NCBI GenBank assembly: GCA_046329815.1
Contig: JAXLTY010000001.1
Location: 1,302,001-1,366,000 of the forward strand
Source: JADJSS01 sp046329815
GTDB taxonomy: Bacteria > Bacteroidota > Bacteroidia > Chitinophagales > JADIYW01
Reading direction: 5' to 3'
DNA: 64,000 nucleotides
Shown here: positions 41,607 to 50,598 of the stretch, piece after piece
Position numbering within the stretch: the stretch's first letter is position 1
Layout of the letters: the number at the start of each line of letters is the position of its first letter
Position numbers and translations under genes: made by a program
Notes under the pieces: model-generated
Databases searched by the model: none
Told to the model about the DNA's origin: nothing
What the model saw: the letters and a program-made list of their open reading frames with translations, nothing else

Positions 41607-43118
41607 TTATTTTCCAACAAGATGATCGCTCGCGTCTATATTACCTGATGAATTATTCACTTTACTGTGATTTTTACTATAACCAAAGTAAATTACAAAA
41701 CCAACAATTAACCAAACGATTAATCGTAACCAATTTTCCCAACCCAAACCAAATATCATCCAGCCGCAAACTACAATTCCTAAAATCGGAAACCAAGGAA
41801 CCAATGGTGTTTTAAATGGTCGTGGTGCATCAGGATTGGTTTTGCGCATCATAATAACGCCAATAGATACTAAGATAAAAGCAAACAAGGTTCCGATGCT
41901 AGTCATATCACCAACAATATCGCCTGGCACAAACGCAGCGAATAAACCAACCAATAAGAACAACCATGTATTCGCTTTTGCCGGTGTTTTGTATGTTGGA
42001 TGCACTTCTGAAAATGTTTTTGGCAACAAACCATCTTTTGACATCGAAAAGAATACGCGCGATTGTCCTAACAACATCACCAAAATTACAGAAGAAAATC
42101 CAGCTAAGATTGCAATGGTAATCAAACCGGAAAACCATTCGTAACCATGCATGTAAGTAGTAATTGCATAAGCAACAGCAGCTTCGTGGCCTGGTCCTGT
42201 TACGCTAAAATCTTTATAGTTGGCAACGCCTGTTAAAACGTAAGAAAATAAAATATAAAGAACCGTACAAAAAGCTAAAGAACCTAAAATACCAATTGGC
42301 ATGCCTTTTTGCGGATCTTTCGCTTCTTGCGCTGCTGTAGAAACCGCATCAAAACCGACATATGCAAAGAATACAATGCCTGCGCCACGCAACACACCAG
42401 ACCAGCCAAATGCGCCGCTTGTGCCCGTATTTGGTGGAACAATTACCGCATGATTTACAGGATTGATGAATTGCCAGCCAACAGCAATAAATACTAAAAC
42501 AATCACCACTTTTACAATAACGATCAATGAATTGAAATTCGCCGATTCTTTGGTTCCACGAATTAAGATCAACGTTAAAACACCTAAAATAAAAATTGCC
42601 GGCAAGTTGATGAAGCCATGCACGCCTGTTGCCACGCCATTCACAAATTCATTCTGAAATGGCGAATGACAAAACTGATATGGTATTGAAAACCCAAAAT
42701 AATGTTCGCAAAATTTGTTGAGATATTCTGACCATGCGATCGCTACACAAGCCGCACCAAGTGCATATTCCAAAATCAAATCCCAGCCGATGATCCATGC
42801 AACCAGCTCGCCCATGGTGGCATATGAATAGGTGTATGCGCTGCCAGCAATCGGAATCATAGAAGCAAATTCTACATAGCACAAACCGGCAAATGCACAA
42901 CCAATTCCGGCAATAATGTACGACCACATCACACCAGGACCAGCATGATTGCCTGCCGCTGCTGCCGTGCGCACAAAAATACCAGCACCAATAATTGCAC
43001 CAATACCTAATGCTAATAACGCACCTGAACCTAATGTTCTTTTCAGTGTGTGTTCACCGGATTCTGCCGATTCCTGTAAAATTTTATCCAATGATTTTTT
43101 TGCGAATAAATTTGCCAT
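41607..43118 (-). CDS. APC-family amino acid permease (CAT-type)
   Basis: The protein has 503 residues with 12-13 membrane helices. G-I-G-A-I-I-G-A-G-I-F-V (37-48) is the helix 1 substrate loop of the APC superfamily; IPIAGSAYTYSYATMGE and FFAYVGFDAVSTAAQEAKDPQ are typical of the cationic amino acid transporter group. It imports amino acids at the inner membrane; the substrate is not determined. Upstream lies a decayed copy of the manC 3' end and an inserted NTPase gene. Confidence 0.9.
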   Translation of the reverse strand: MANLFAKKSLDKILQESAESGEHTLKRTLGSGALLALGIGAIIGAGIFVRTAAAAGNHAGPGVMWSYIIAGIGCAFAGLCYVEFASMIPIAGSAYTYSYATMGELVAWIIGWDLILEYALGAACVAIAWSEYLNKFCEHYFGFSIPYQFCHSPFQNEFVNGVATGVHGFINLPAIFILGVLTLILIRGTKESANFNSLIVIVKVVIVLVFIAVGWQFINPVNHAVIVPPNTGTSGAFGWSGVLRGAGIVFFAYVGFDAVSTAAQEAKDPQKGMPIGILGSLAFCTVLYILFSYVLTGVANYKDFSVTGPGHEAAVAYAITTYMHGYEWFSGLITIAILAGFSSVILVMLLGQSRVFFSMSKDGLLPKTFSEVHPTYKTPAKANTWLFLLVGLFAAFVPGDIVGDMTSIGTLFAFILVSIGVIMMRKTNPDAPRPFKTPLVPWFPILGIVVCGWMIFGLGWENWLRLIVWLIVGFVIYFGYSKNHSKVNNSSGNIDASDHLVGK

Positions 43119-43203
43119 AGTCTTAATTGTGTAATTAGATAATTATTGAATTAAAGAATGAAGATATGTAAAAATACTTATTACTCGCTACTTATTAGTA
43201 CTA

Positions 43204-43262
43204 CTAAAGGAACTTCTCACCTTTTTTCATTTTAATGCAGTACATAAATTGTTTTGATCTAT
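43204..43262 (-). pseudogene. second copy of the manC 3' end
   Basis: On the minus strand this encodes ...R-S-K-Q-F-M-Y-C-I-K-M-K-K-G-E-K-F-L-stop, against ...R-I-K-E-F-T-H-D-I-K-M-K-K-G-E-K-F-L-stop at the real manC end (43765-43815). The last ten codons and the stop are identical in protein, and about 40 of 51 bases match with no gap. It starts 2 bases after the stop of the NTPase gene at 43265. The two copies are 561 bases apart and bracket that gene exactly. Confidence 0.85.
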
Positions 43263-43264
43263 TC

Positions 43265-43738
43265 TTATATATTGAATGGGCTTTCGCTTATTACATGATT
43301 TAATAAGTTATCTAGCTGTGCATTATACCAATTTAATGCAACAGGAAAGTTTACACCTTGTCTGGTAACTTTCGCCATTGGAATTTCTAATATTGTAGTT
43401 GCCAATCTTCTCAAATCCATAATTATAAAAAATCCGCTTCTTGGATAAAAGTTGTCATCTCTTACAGAAGATATGAATATATCATATTTTCCATTACGAT
43501 CATAAAAATCTTTAAAGTCAGTTATTATTTTTTCTGTATCCGTTGCTGAATTGATAATAATTCTAACCTTATTTTGCGACTTATCAACACCTTCTAGTAC
43601 CGCTCTAAAATCAGCAAACACGGCAGGAACAGTACCTGAAACAACAACAAAACCTTTTGCTAATAGATTTCTTGTAAGTCTATAAATTGTTTCACTTTTT
43701 CCAACCGAAGGTGCGCCGCCTAATAATAAACACTTCAT
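43265..43738 (-). CDS. small orphan P-loop NTPase inserted after manC
   Basis: The protein has 157 residues. G7-G-A-P-S-V-G-K14-S15 is a Walker A loop at the very start, as in small nucleotide kinases and resolvase-like ATPases; a hydrophobic strand plus D (Y-D-I-F-I-S-S-V-R-D-D) may provide the second Mg site, and F-I-I-M-D-L-R-R a further strand. No family is recognised. The gene begins 26 bases after the manC stop on the same strand and is bracketed by a repeat of the manC 3' end. Its base composition is richer in A+T than manC. The function is unknown. Confidence 0.65.
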   Translation of the reverse strand: MKCLLLGGAPSVGKSETIYRLTRNLLAKGFVVVSGTVPAVFADFRAVLEGVDKSQNKVRIIINSATDTEKIITDFKDFYDRNGKYDIFISSVRDDNFYPRSGFFIIMDLRRLATTILEIPMAKVTRQGVNFPVALNWYNAQLDNLLNHVISESPFNI

Positions 43739-43764
43739 CTTTTTATTTTATTATATATTATAAA

Positions 43765-44847
43765 CTACAAAAACTTCTCGCCTTTTTTCATTTTGATGTC
43801 GTGTGTAAATTCTTTAATGCGCTGTTCTTCGTCTTTATTGCAAATCAGCAACACATCATCTGTATCAACCACAATATAATTTTCTAAACCTTGTATCACG
43901 ACCAATTTATTATCAGGAACGTTGATGCTGTTGTTGGTAGCATCATACACCACCACATTATTGCCATTTACTGAGTTATTCAGGTAATCTTTTTCTTTTT
44001 CCGCATATAAAGAAGCCCAGGTTCCTAAGTCGCTCCAACCAAAGCTCGCCGGAACAATATATACATTTTGTGCTTTTTCCATCACGCCATAATCGATAGA
44101 AATACTTGGCGATGTGATAAAAGCAGCTTCTACCGATTTATTTTCTGTCGGCGTCAGCATATCTTTTTCTGCTTCATAAAAAGCTTCATATACTTCGGTC
44201 AGATTTTGTTCGAGCGAAGTTAAAATCGATTTTACATTCCAGATAAAAATTCCTGCATTCCACAAGAAATCACCGCTTTTGATAAACTGCTTCGCAACGG
44301 CTCTTTCCGGTTTTTCGGTAAATGTTTTTACTTTATGAATTTCAGGTGCGGTTTCTTCTTCTACATACTGAATATAGCCATAACCGGTGTCAGGTCGCGT
44401 TGGACGAATACCAAGCGTTGCCAAAGCGTTGTTTTGTCCCACAAAATCAACCGTTAAGTTTGCAATGCGAACAAATTCGTCTTCATTTAAAATAATATGA
44501 TCTGACGGTGCCACGATAATATTGGCATCCGGATTTAGTTTATTGATCTTAAAAGCAGAATAAGCAATACATGGCGCGGTGTTTTTGCGTGCCGGCTCTG
44601 TCAGTATCTGAAAGTCCTGAATATCAGGAAGTTGTTCTTTTACCAAGCTAACATAATCAGAATGTGTAAGAATGAAAATATTTTCTTTCGGACAAATCTT
44701 TAGAAAGCGATCATACGTAGATTGAATTAATGTTCTGCCAATGCCTAAAATATCGAGAAATTGCTTTGGTTTTGATGTTCTGCTTGCCGGCCAGAAACGG
44801 CTTCCTATTCCACCTGCCATAATGGCTGCATACGTGTTTTTGTTCAT
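43765..44847 (-). CDS. manC: mannose-1-phosphate guanylyltransferase
   Basis: The protein has 360 residues, single-domain type. A-G-G-I-G-S-R-F-W-P-A-S-R (11-23) is the nucleotidyltransferase signature; P-K-Q-F-L, P-S-D-H and F-T-E-K-P follow in order, and SIDYGVMEKA is the sugar-phosphate loop. It makes GDP-mannose from GTP and mannose-1-phosphate for surface polysaccharides and glycoproteins. It lacks the isomerase half found in fused ManC/AlgA enzymes. Its 3' end is repeated at 43204, beyond an inserted gene. Confidence 0.94.
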   Translation of the reverse strand: MNKNTYAAIMAGGIGSRFWPASRTSKPKQFLDILGIGRTLIQSTYDRFLKICPKENIFILTHSDYVSLVKEQLPDIQDFQILTEPARKNTAPCIAYSAFKINKLNPDANIIVAPSDHIILNEDEFVRIANLTVDFVGQNNALATLGIRPTRPDTGYGYIQYVEEETAPEIHKVKTFTEKPERAVAKQFIKSGDFLWNAGIFIWNVKSILTSLEQNLTEVYEAFYEAEKDMLTPTENKSVEAAFITSPSISIDYGVMEKAQNVYIVPASFGWSDLGTWASLYAEKEKDYLNNSVNGNNVVVYDATNNSINVPDNKLVVIQGLENYIVVDTDDVLLICNKDEEQRIKEFTHDIKMKKGEKFL

Positions 44848-44971
44848 AGTTTGTATTTAATCATTCACCTGTGTTCTGCCATAAAAATGGACTCTTTTCT
44901 ATGCGTAAAATTATACAATTTATTAAAACTTCCATAAACATTTTTAACACCTTTTTACGCTTAAAATTCGT

Positions 44972-44979
44972 TATTTTTG
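44972..44979 (+). promoter_or_regulatory. probable -7 box of recQ
   Basis: TATTTTTG; transcription would start near 44986. ATG 44989 (10 bases on) would be nearly leaderless, ATG 45049 would leave a leader of about 60 bases. Confidence 0.5.
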
Positions 44980-45048
44980 AGTATATTAATGTTCAAATTG
45001 CGACCATCCAATTGTGATGGCGTTTTTATTCTAAACCGACTTGATTAT

Positions 45049-47265
45049 ATGAGTGAAAAGCACAGTTCTCTAACCGCCGCGCTAAAAAAATATTTTGGAT
45101 TTGAGAAGTTTAAAGGCAATCAGCTGGCAATTATCGACAGCATTTTAGATAAGAAAGATACCTTTGTTATTATGCCAACCGGTGGCGGCAAATCGTTATG
45201 CTATCAATTGCCGGCAATTATTTCAGAAGGAACGGCAATTATCGTTTCACCGCTGATTGCTTTGATGAAGAATCAGGTGGATTTAATCCGTGGCTACAGC
45301 AGTGATGATAATATTGCACATTTCATTAATTCGCAATTAAACAAAGCACAAATCACTTTAGTAAAAAATGACATTACTAAAGGCAATTGCAAACTTTTAT
45401 ATGTTGCTCCTGAGTCTTTGGTGAAACAGGAAAACATTGATTTTTTAAAAACCATAAAAATTTCTTTTGTTGCTATTGATGAAGCGCATTGCATTTCAGA
45501 ATGGGGCCACGATTTTCGTCCGGAATACCGCAAGATAAAATCGATGCTGAATGAAATTGAAGACAATATTCCGATTGTTGCATTAACAGCAACTGCGACA
45601 CCAAAAGTACAGTCTGATATTGTGAAAACGCTTGGCATGAAAGATCCGAAAATCTTTCTTTCTTCATTCCTGCGCGATAATTTATTTTATGAAGTGCGTC
45701 CGAAACCAAGCAAACAGGATGCTATTAAAGACATTATTAAATACATCAAAAAGGAAAACAATAAATCAGGAATTATTTATTGTTTGAGCAGAAACTCTAC
45801 GGAAGAACTGGCTGAATTGCTACAGGTAAACGGCATCAACGCAGCTGCTTATCATGCTGGTCTGGATGCGAATGTACGCAGCGAACGACAAGATCAGTTT
45901 TTGATGGAAGACATACAAGTGATTGTTGCAACCATTGCTTTTGGAATGGGCATTGACAAACCGGATGTTCGTTTTGTGATTCATTTCGATATTCCGAAAT
46001 CACTCGAAAATTATTACCAGGAAACCGGTCGTGCCGGTCGTGATGGTTTGCAAGGCACCTGTATTTCGTATTATTCACCGAAAGAAATTCATAAGTTCGA
46101 AAAGTTTATCTTATCAAACAAAGAAAAAACGGTTGCGGAAAAAGAAATTGCCGTGATGCAACTTTCTGAAGTGGAAGCATACGCGGAAAGCGGCGAATGC
46201 AGAAAGAAATTCGTGCTACATTATTTTGGCGAAACCATGCAGGAAGAATGCGGAAAAATGTGCGATAACTGTGCACATCCGAAAGAACAGATAGAAGCGA
46301 AAGATGAAATAAAACTGGCGTTGCAAGCAGTTGCAGAAACGAACGAACGCAGCAATATTCCAAACATCATTAATATTTTAGTTGGAAGAAAATCGGCTGA
46401 CATTACAAAGAATAACCACGATAAATTAAATATATTCGGTAAAGGCAACGACAAAGATATGTTGTTCTGGAATTCTGTGGTGCGCAAAGCTATTTTGCTG
46501 AATTTAATTGAAAAAGATATTGAGCAATATGGTGTGTTGAAACTAACGGAAGAAGGCAAGAAATTCGTGAAAAAATCAGTTTCTACAAAAATCATTTTGA
46601 ATAATAAATTCGAGCCAGGCGAAGATGATGAAGATGATGTTACATTGACCGGAAAACAAGGAAATGTTTTAGAGCCGAATTTATTCAAGATTCTGAAAGA
46701 AATGTGTGTGTCCGTTGGAAAGAAAAATAAAGTGCCACCTTACACCGTTTTTCAGGATCCTTCACTGGAAGAAATGGCGACCTTGTTTCCAATCACGATT
46801 GAAGAATTGAGTAACATCACCGGTGTTAGTTCAGGTAAAGCACAACGTTATGGCAAAGAGTTTTGCGTTGCGATCCAAAAATATATTGAAGAAAATAACA
46901 TTGAGCGACTGGCTGATTTTGACAACATCAAATCGGCTGCAAAAAATTCGAGCACAAAAGTCAATATTATCAAATCCATTGATAAAAAAATGCCGTTAGA
47001 TCATATTGCAAGTTCATTTGGTTTGCAAATGGACGACCTGATCACAGAATTGGATTCCATTGTAAATTCAGGCACCAAGGTCAATATCAATTATTATTTG
47101 GAAGAAAAGGTTGATGAAGATATTCAGGATGAGATCTATGATTATTTTATGCAGGCGGAAAGCGATGATGTTGTTGTTGCGTATAAAAAATTGAAAGAAG
47201 AAGATATCGAAATGCGCGAAATCCAATTAGTGCGTTTGAAGTTTTTAAGCGAGGTTGCGAATTAG
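45049..47265 (+). CDS. recQ: ATP-dependent DNA helicase RecQ
   Basis: The protein has 738 residues from ATG 45049. G45-G-G-K48-S49 (Walker A), D144-E-A-H147, TATATPKV and ETGRAGRDG mark the helicase core. C-R-K-K-F...C-G-K-M-C-D-N-C is the RecQ zinc site, and winged-helix and HRDC-like regions complete the C-terminus with an extra tail. It unwinds DNA 3'-5' in recombination repair. The frame continues upstream; ATG 44989 adds 20 non-conserved residues but sits right after the -7 box, so the start is uncertain. Confidence 0.94.
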   Translation: MSEKHSSLTAALKKYFGFEKFKGNQLAIIDSILDKKDTFVIMPTGGGKSLCYQLPAIISEGTAIIVSPLIALMKNQVDLIRGYSSDDNIAHFINSQLNKAQITLVKNDITKGNCKLLYVAPESLVKQENIDFLKTIKISFVAIDEAHCISEWGHDFRPEYRKIKSMLNEIEDNIPIVALTATATPKVQSDIVKTLGMKDPKIFLSSFLRDNLFYEVRPKPSKQDAIKDIIKYIKKENNKSGIIYCLSRNSTEELAELLQVNGINAAAYHAGLDANVRSERQDQFLMEDIQVIVATIAFGMGIDKPDVRFVIHFDIPKSLENYYQETGRAGRDGLQGTCISYYSPKEIHKFEKFILSNKEKTVAEKEIAVMQLSEVEAYAESGECRKKFVLHYFGETMQEECGKMCDNCAHPKEQIEAKDEIKLALQAVAETNERSNIPNIINILVGRKSADITKNNHDKLNIFGKGNDKDMLFWNSVVRKAILLNLIEKDIEQYGVLKLTEEGKKFVKKSVSTKIILNNKFEPGEDDEDDVTLTGKQGNVLEPNLFKILKEMCVSVGKKNKVPPYTVFQDPSLEEMATLFPITIEELSNITGVSSGKAQRYGKEFCVAIQKYIEENNIERLADFDNIKSAAKNSSTKVNIIKSIDKKMPLDHIASSFGLQMDDLITELDSIVNSGTKVNINYYLEEKVDEDIQDEIYDYFMQAESDDVVVAYKKLKEEDIEMREIQLVRLKFLSEVAN

Positions 47266-47307
47266 ATTTTTAGATTTTAGAACCAAGGTTTTATACAATA
47301 AAAAAAA

Positions 47308-47335
47308 AAGAGCCGAACAAAATTGTTCGGCTCTT
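47308..47335. terminator. bidirectional terminator
   Basis: AAGAGCCGAACAA (47308-47320) pairs perfectly with TTGTTCGGCTCTT (47323-47335). The minus strand reads into at least nine T, the strongest U tract in the window, serving the gene that ends at 47362; it also follows recQ. Confidence 0.92.
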
Positions 47336-47361
47336 AAAATAATAATTAACCAAATATCACA

Positions 47362-47823
47362 TTATTTGTTTTTCCAAGGTTTTGGTCCGTTGGCGCCGCC
47401 GCTTTGTGCTTGCTTGGCCAGCATTTTTTTGAAACGGTCTTCTGCTGTTACCAATTTTGCAATCTTTGTTGAAGGTAATATCTTCTTGAATTCAGCAATG
47501 TATTTTTTTGTCAGATCTAAATCTCTGGATTTAAATTCGATGTATTTTGTGATTGCCTGATCAGCTTCTGCATTGGTGAAATCACCATCATCTTTTAGTT
47601 CTTTGATTGAACCGATTGTGCTTTGGCGAATTTGTTTTTTTTCGGCTTCATACTGATTATAAACCGGCCAGAATTTTTGCGACTCTTCTGCCGTTAAGTT
47701 CAAATGCTTGGTGATGAATGCAATTTTTAACGCTTCGATTTTTTCGTTGCCTTGTCCGTTTTGCGCGTTGCTTGTCTGCGCAAATAAGAAGAAAGCTGCC
47801 ACTATAGTAAATATTGTTTTCAT
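47362..47823 (-). CDS. exported Spy/LTXXQ-like helical protein of an ECF system
   Basis: The protein has 153 residues. Signal peptide ending NAQ, then a helical body with L-N-L-T-A-E-E-S-Q-K-F-W-P-V-Y, the form of the LTxxQ motif seen in Bacteroidota, followed by charged amphipathic helices. CpxP/Spy-like proteins are periplasmic chaperones or stress sensors. It is last in the operon sigma (48688), membrane protein (47847), this gene, with a 23-base gap. Confidence 0.75.
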   Translation of the reverse strand: MKTIFTIVAAFFLFAQTSNAQNGQGNEKIEALKIAFITKHLNLTAEESQKFWPVYNQYEAEKKQIRQSTIGSIKELKDDGDFTNAEADQAITKYIEFKSRDLDLTKKYIAEFKKILPSTKIAKLVTAEDRFKKMLAKQAQSGGANGPKPWKNK

Positions 47824-47846
47824 GGTTATAAGTTTAGTTTTTTGTT

Positions 47847-48587
47847 TTAAAAAATATCTGTTGACGCGTCTTCAATAGATAAGCCAGTTTTATTTTGTTC
47901 GATGTATTTTTCTACTTCTTTTTTCTCTACATCCATTTTAATATTTGATTCTTCGATCGCAGGTGCAACAGCTTCCTGCACTTGTTGTAATTCAAACTGC
48001 TCGCTGTTCTCGTGCATGTAATTATAAATTTCATCTTGTGTCAAACATGCAATTCCATCTTCGCAATTATTGACAATGTTCGATGGATTGTAATTTTTTA
48101 TTCCGAAAAACAACACACCAACTACAGAAGCCGCCATCGCAACGCGCGAGAATAGTTTAACGATATTGTTTTTTTTCTGTGGCTGCAATGCAATTATTTT
48201 TTCTTCAGCAATCGTTTGCTCTTTTGCTTTTATTTTCGTCATCACATTGTCTGCAAACGAATTAAAATAATCATTAGGAACTTCAACTTCTTTTTTTATG
48301 GAAGATAAAATCGTGCTTTCGCTTTGTGTTTGTACAATAATGTTATCTGCTAAATCCGAAAAATAATTTATCGGAACAATTGGTTGTGTTTCGTTTTGTT
48401 TTGCTTTCAACAAAATTTCAGAAATGCTTTTCAATTCATCAGCAACTTCTATTTTATTCAAAACAACAGCAGACAAATCAGCAAAATAATTTGCAGGAAC
48501 TTTTGGCAAAACTTCTTTTTCTTTTAGTTGAAAAAGAATCGGCGAAAGTGCGTTCAATTCATTTAATATGTCTGTTCTGTTATTCAT
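47847..48587 (-). CDS. probable membrane anti-sigma protein with three VPxxYF repeats
   Basis: The protein has 246 residues. The cytoplasmic N-terminus holds three units, V30-PANYFADL, V71-PINYFSDLA and V103-PNDYFNSFA, each followed by a Val/Ile-Lys helix (V..KI, I..QTQ, V-M-T-K-I). A single membrane helix lies at about 147-163, then a short acidic periplasmic part with N-C-E-D-G-I-A-C. It follows an ECF sigma gene and precedes an LTxxQ protein, the place of the anti-sigma factor. The repeats are the likely sigma-binding part (inference). No HC2 zinc motif is present. Confidence 0.6.
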   Translation of the reverse strand: MNNRTDILNELNALSPILFQLKEKEVLPKVPANYFADLSAVVLNKIEVADELKSISEILLKAKQNETQPIVPINYFSDLADNIIVQTQSESTILSSIKKEVEVPNDYFNSFADNVMTKIKAKEQTIAEEKIIALQPQKKNNIVKLFSRVAMAASVVGVLFFGIKNYNPSNIVNNCEDGIACLTQDEIYNYMHENSEQFELQQVQEAVAPAIEESNIKMDVEKKEVEKYIEQNKTGLSIEDASTDIF

Positions 48588-48687
48588 TTCTTTTTTAAAA
48601 CAAGAAATAGAGTTTGATGTATCACGCTCTATTTCCTGCCTGTTTGTAGTTTAGTTCTGTTCTTTGACTGAATTTGTTTTAAAAAGT

Positions 48688-49224
48688 TTAATTATTCAAA
48701 ATAAATTCTTCAATTTTTTTTACTGCATGATGATACGATGCTTTCAAACCACCAACGGATGTTTCCGCTATTTCCGCTATTTTTTCGTACGGCATTTCAT
48801 CATAATAACGCATGATAAAAACTTGTTTTTGCTTATCAGGCAACGCATCTATCGCGCGCTGCAGTTTTGCCGTCAGTTCATCTGCTTCTATATTGTCGGT
48901 GCCTCCACGATATTGCGCACTTGACGTTTCAATATCAACAGTTGGATGCTTTTTTACTTTATTGATGTACGTTATCGCTTCGTTGCTTGCAATTCGGTAC
49001 AACCAAGTATATAAACCGGATTCGCCGCGAAAATTATCAATCGCATTCCATATCTTGATGCAGGTATTTTGCAACACATCATTCGCATCATCATGATTCG
49101 TTACATAACGCCGCACATGATAATATAAACGTTCCTGGTAATTCGCCAGCAAATTGCGAAACGCTTTTTCCTTAGATTCAGGATCTTTAAACTGTTGCAG
49201 GATTTCTTCGTCTGTAACTGGCAT
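48688..49224 (-). CDS. ECF-type sigma-70 family RNA polymerase sigma factor
   Basis: The protein has 178 residues. Region 2 (D-A-N-D-V-L-Q-N-T-C-I-K-I-W, RGESGLYTWLYRIASNEAI) and region 4 (LPDKQKQVFIMRYYDEMPYEKIAEIAETSVGGLKASYHHAVKKI) are complete. It is the RpoE-like head of a three-gene operon with a membrane protein and an exported LTxxQ protein, so it probably responds to envelope stress. Confidence 0.93.
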   Translation of the reverse strand: MPVTDEEILQQFKDPESKEKAFRNLLANYQERLYYHVRRYVTNHDDANDVLQNTCIKIWNAIDNFRGESGLYTWLYRIASNEAITYINKVKKHPTVDIETSSAQYRGGTDNIEADELTAKLQRAIDALPDKQKQVFIMRYYDEMPYEKIAEIAETSVGGLKASYHHAVKKIEEFILNN

Positions 49225-49282
49225 ACAAATGCTTAGACTATAAAAATACGGAAAGGTTTAATGCAACAGGAAATTTATTTTA

Positions 49283-50011
49283 CTACAAACAATATTGCTG
49301 CAACTGTTGCCATGTTCCGTTGAATACATTAAAGTCAACATCGCCTTTGATGCCGTTTACATTACCTTTGCAACTGTGCTGCCAGAATTGCCAGCCGTCT
49401 TTAATTCTTGGATTGCCAATTCGGTTATAATGCGCGATCCAAATCGGATATTCATAAAAACCATCTTGCAAATACGTTTCGTAAAAATTCACGTTTGCGT
49501 AAATAATCGGTGTGATTTTGTATTTACTTTTTAATGTATTCAGGCAATCTTTTAATTGTTTTAGAATTACATCTTTCGATAAATTTTCTGCTTCTTCAAA
49601 ATCGACCACCGGCGCGAAATCGCCTTTTTTCAAATCCACATTTTTTATAAAATGCAGTGCTTGTTTTTTGCCGGAAATACCTGGATGAAAATACAAATAT
49701 GCGCCACGCTTCAAGCCATTTTCTTTACTTCGGTACCAGTTTATTTTAAAGAAAATATCCTGATAACTTAAACCGTCTGTCGCTTTCATAAAACAGAATT
49801 TAAGTTGGATATCTTTGTCTTTCATTTGTGCAACTTGCTGCCAATTAATAAAACCTTGATAGCGCGAAACATCTATTCCGTGTACGGTGTAATTTTTTGG
49901 AATTAGTATGCCGAAATTCGGATAATAAATTTTGCGTTGAAATAAATAATAACCAAAACCAAGTATGGCTGCAAGTGCTAAAACAAAAACCGAAAGAAAG
50001 AATTTTTTCAT
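49283..50011 (-). CDS. GH25 family lysozyme-like glycosidase, membrane anchored
   Basis: The protein has 242 residues. An N-terminal membrane helix (about 4-24) is followed by a GH25 barrel: G45-I-D47-V-S-R-Y-Q-G opens it, F-M-K-A-T-D-G and A-P-V-V-D-F-E-E (about 133-140) carry the acidic catalytic pair, and I-W-I-A-H-Y and WQFWQHS follow. The family cleaves muramyl-glucosaminyl bonds in peptidoglycan. It probably acts in the periplasm; a prophage origin is not supported because no phage genes are nearby. Confidence 0.9.
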   Translation of the reverse strand: MKKFFLSVFVLALAAILGFGYYLFQRKIYYPNFGILIPKNYTVHGIDVSRYQGFINWQQVAQMKDKDIQLKFCFMKATDGLSYQDIFFKINWYRSKENGLKRGAYLYFHPGISGKKQALHFIKNVDLKKGDFAPVVDFEEAENLSKDVILKQLKDCLNTLKSKYKITPIIYANVNFYETYLQDGFYEYPIWIAHYNRIGNPRIKDGWQFWQHSCKGNVNGIKGDVDFNVFNGTWQQLQQYCL

Positions 50012-50058
50012 GTGTTATTATAAACGCATACGAATCAACAATAGTATTGCGACTATTT

Positions 50059-50598
50059 TTATTCAATATCATAATCTTCCACAACATACATACCTAAAAT
50101 ACTTTTGCGTAATTGCAGTTGTATGTTTTTCCGCACAGATGGCAATGATTTTATTTTTTGCATTGTTGTTGGTTTCACTTTCATTCGAATATTCTTATTC
50201 TGAAACATAAATGTGATGTGTTTCTTTTCCTGGTTTTTAAGACTGGTTGAATAGTAAGTTATTGGACACATTTGTGTAATGCTTTCATTTTTCCTGGATT
50301 GCTGAATGATGAAAGCATTTAATGGCAATTTGATTAGCAAAGAAATAATAAAAGCCAGCAATACTGTACATAATACGTTTACGGCTTTCACCATGTTATT
50401 ATCACTCTCTTTTTGTGCAGCAAAGATTGCCCATTTTTTGATAAAACTATAAGCAATCGGCAGCGCAACAACATATAAAATTGTTTTCAGCCAAAGCGGA
50501 AATAACAAAATGCGATTGTCTATTTTTCGTGCGATAACAATAACAACGAAACATGCTAAAAAGAAACCAGCCGCATATTTTACCGGTTTATTGTTCAT
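50059..50598 (-). CDS. membrane protein of unknown function
   Basis: The protein has 179 residues with three helices (about 8-24, 33-52 and 70-95) and a basic beta-type C-terminal half (H-I-T-F-M-F-Q-N-K-N-I-R-M-K-V-K). No family is recognised. It overlaps the HemJ-like gene by 4 bases (ATGA), so the two are translated together. Confidence 0.65.
   Translation of the reverse strand: MNNKPVKYAAGFFLACFVVIVIARKIDNRILLFPLWLKTILYVVALPIAYSFIKKWAIFAAQKESDNNMVKAVNVLCTVLLAFIISLLIKLPLNAFIIQQSRKNESITQMCPITYYSTSLKNQEKKHITFMFQNKNIRMKVKPTTMQKIKSLPSVRKNIQLQLRKSILGMYVVEDYDIE

Noticed and set aside
49283..50011. Prophage endolysin for the GH25 protein
   Set aside because: No holin, tail, integrase or other phage gene nearby; it has a membrane anchor and sits among housekeeping genes.
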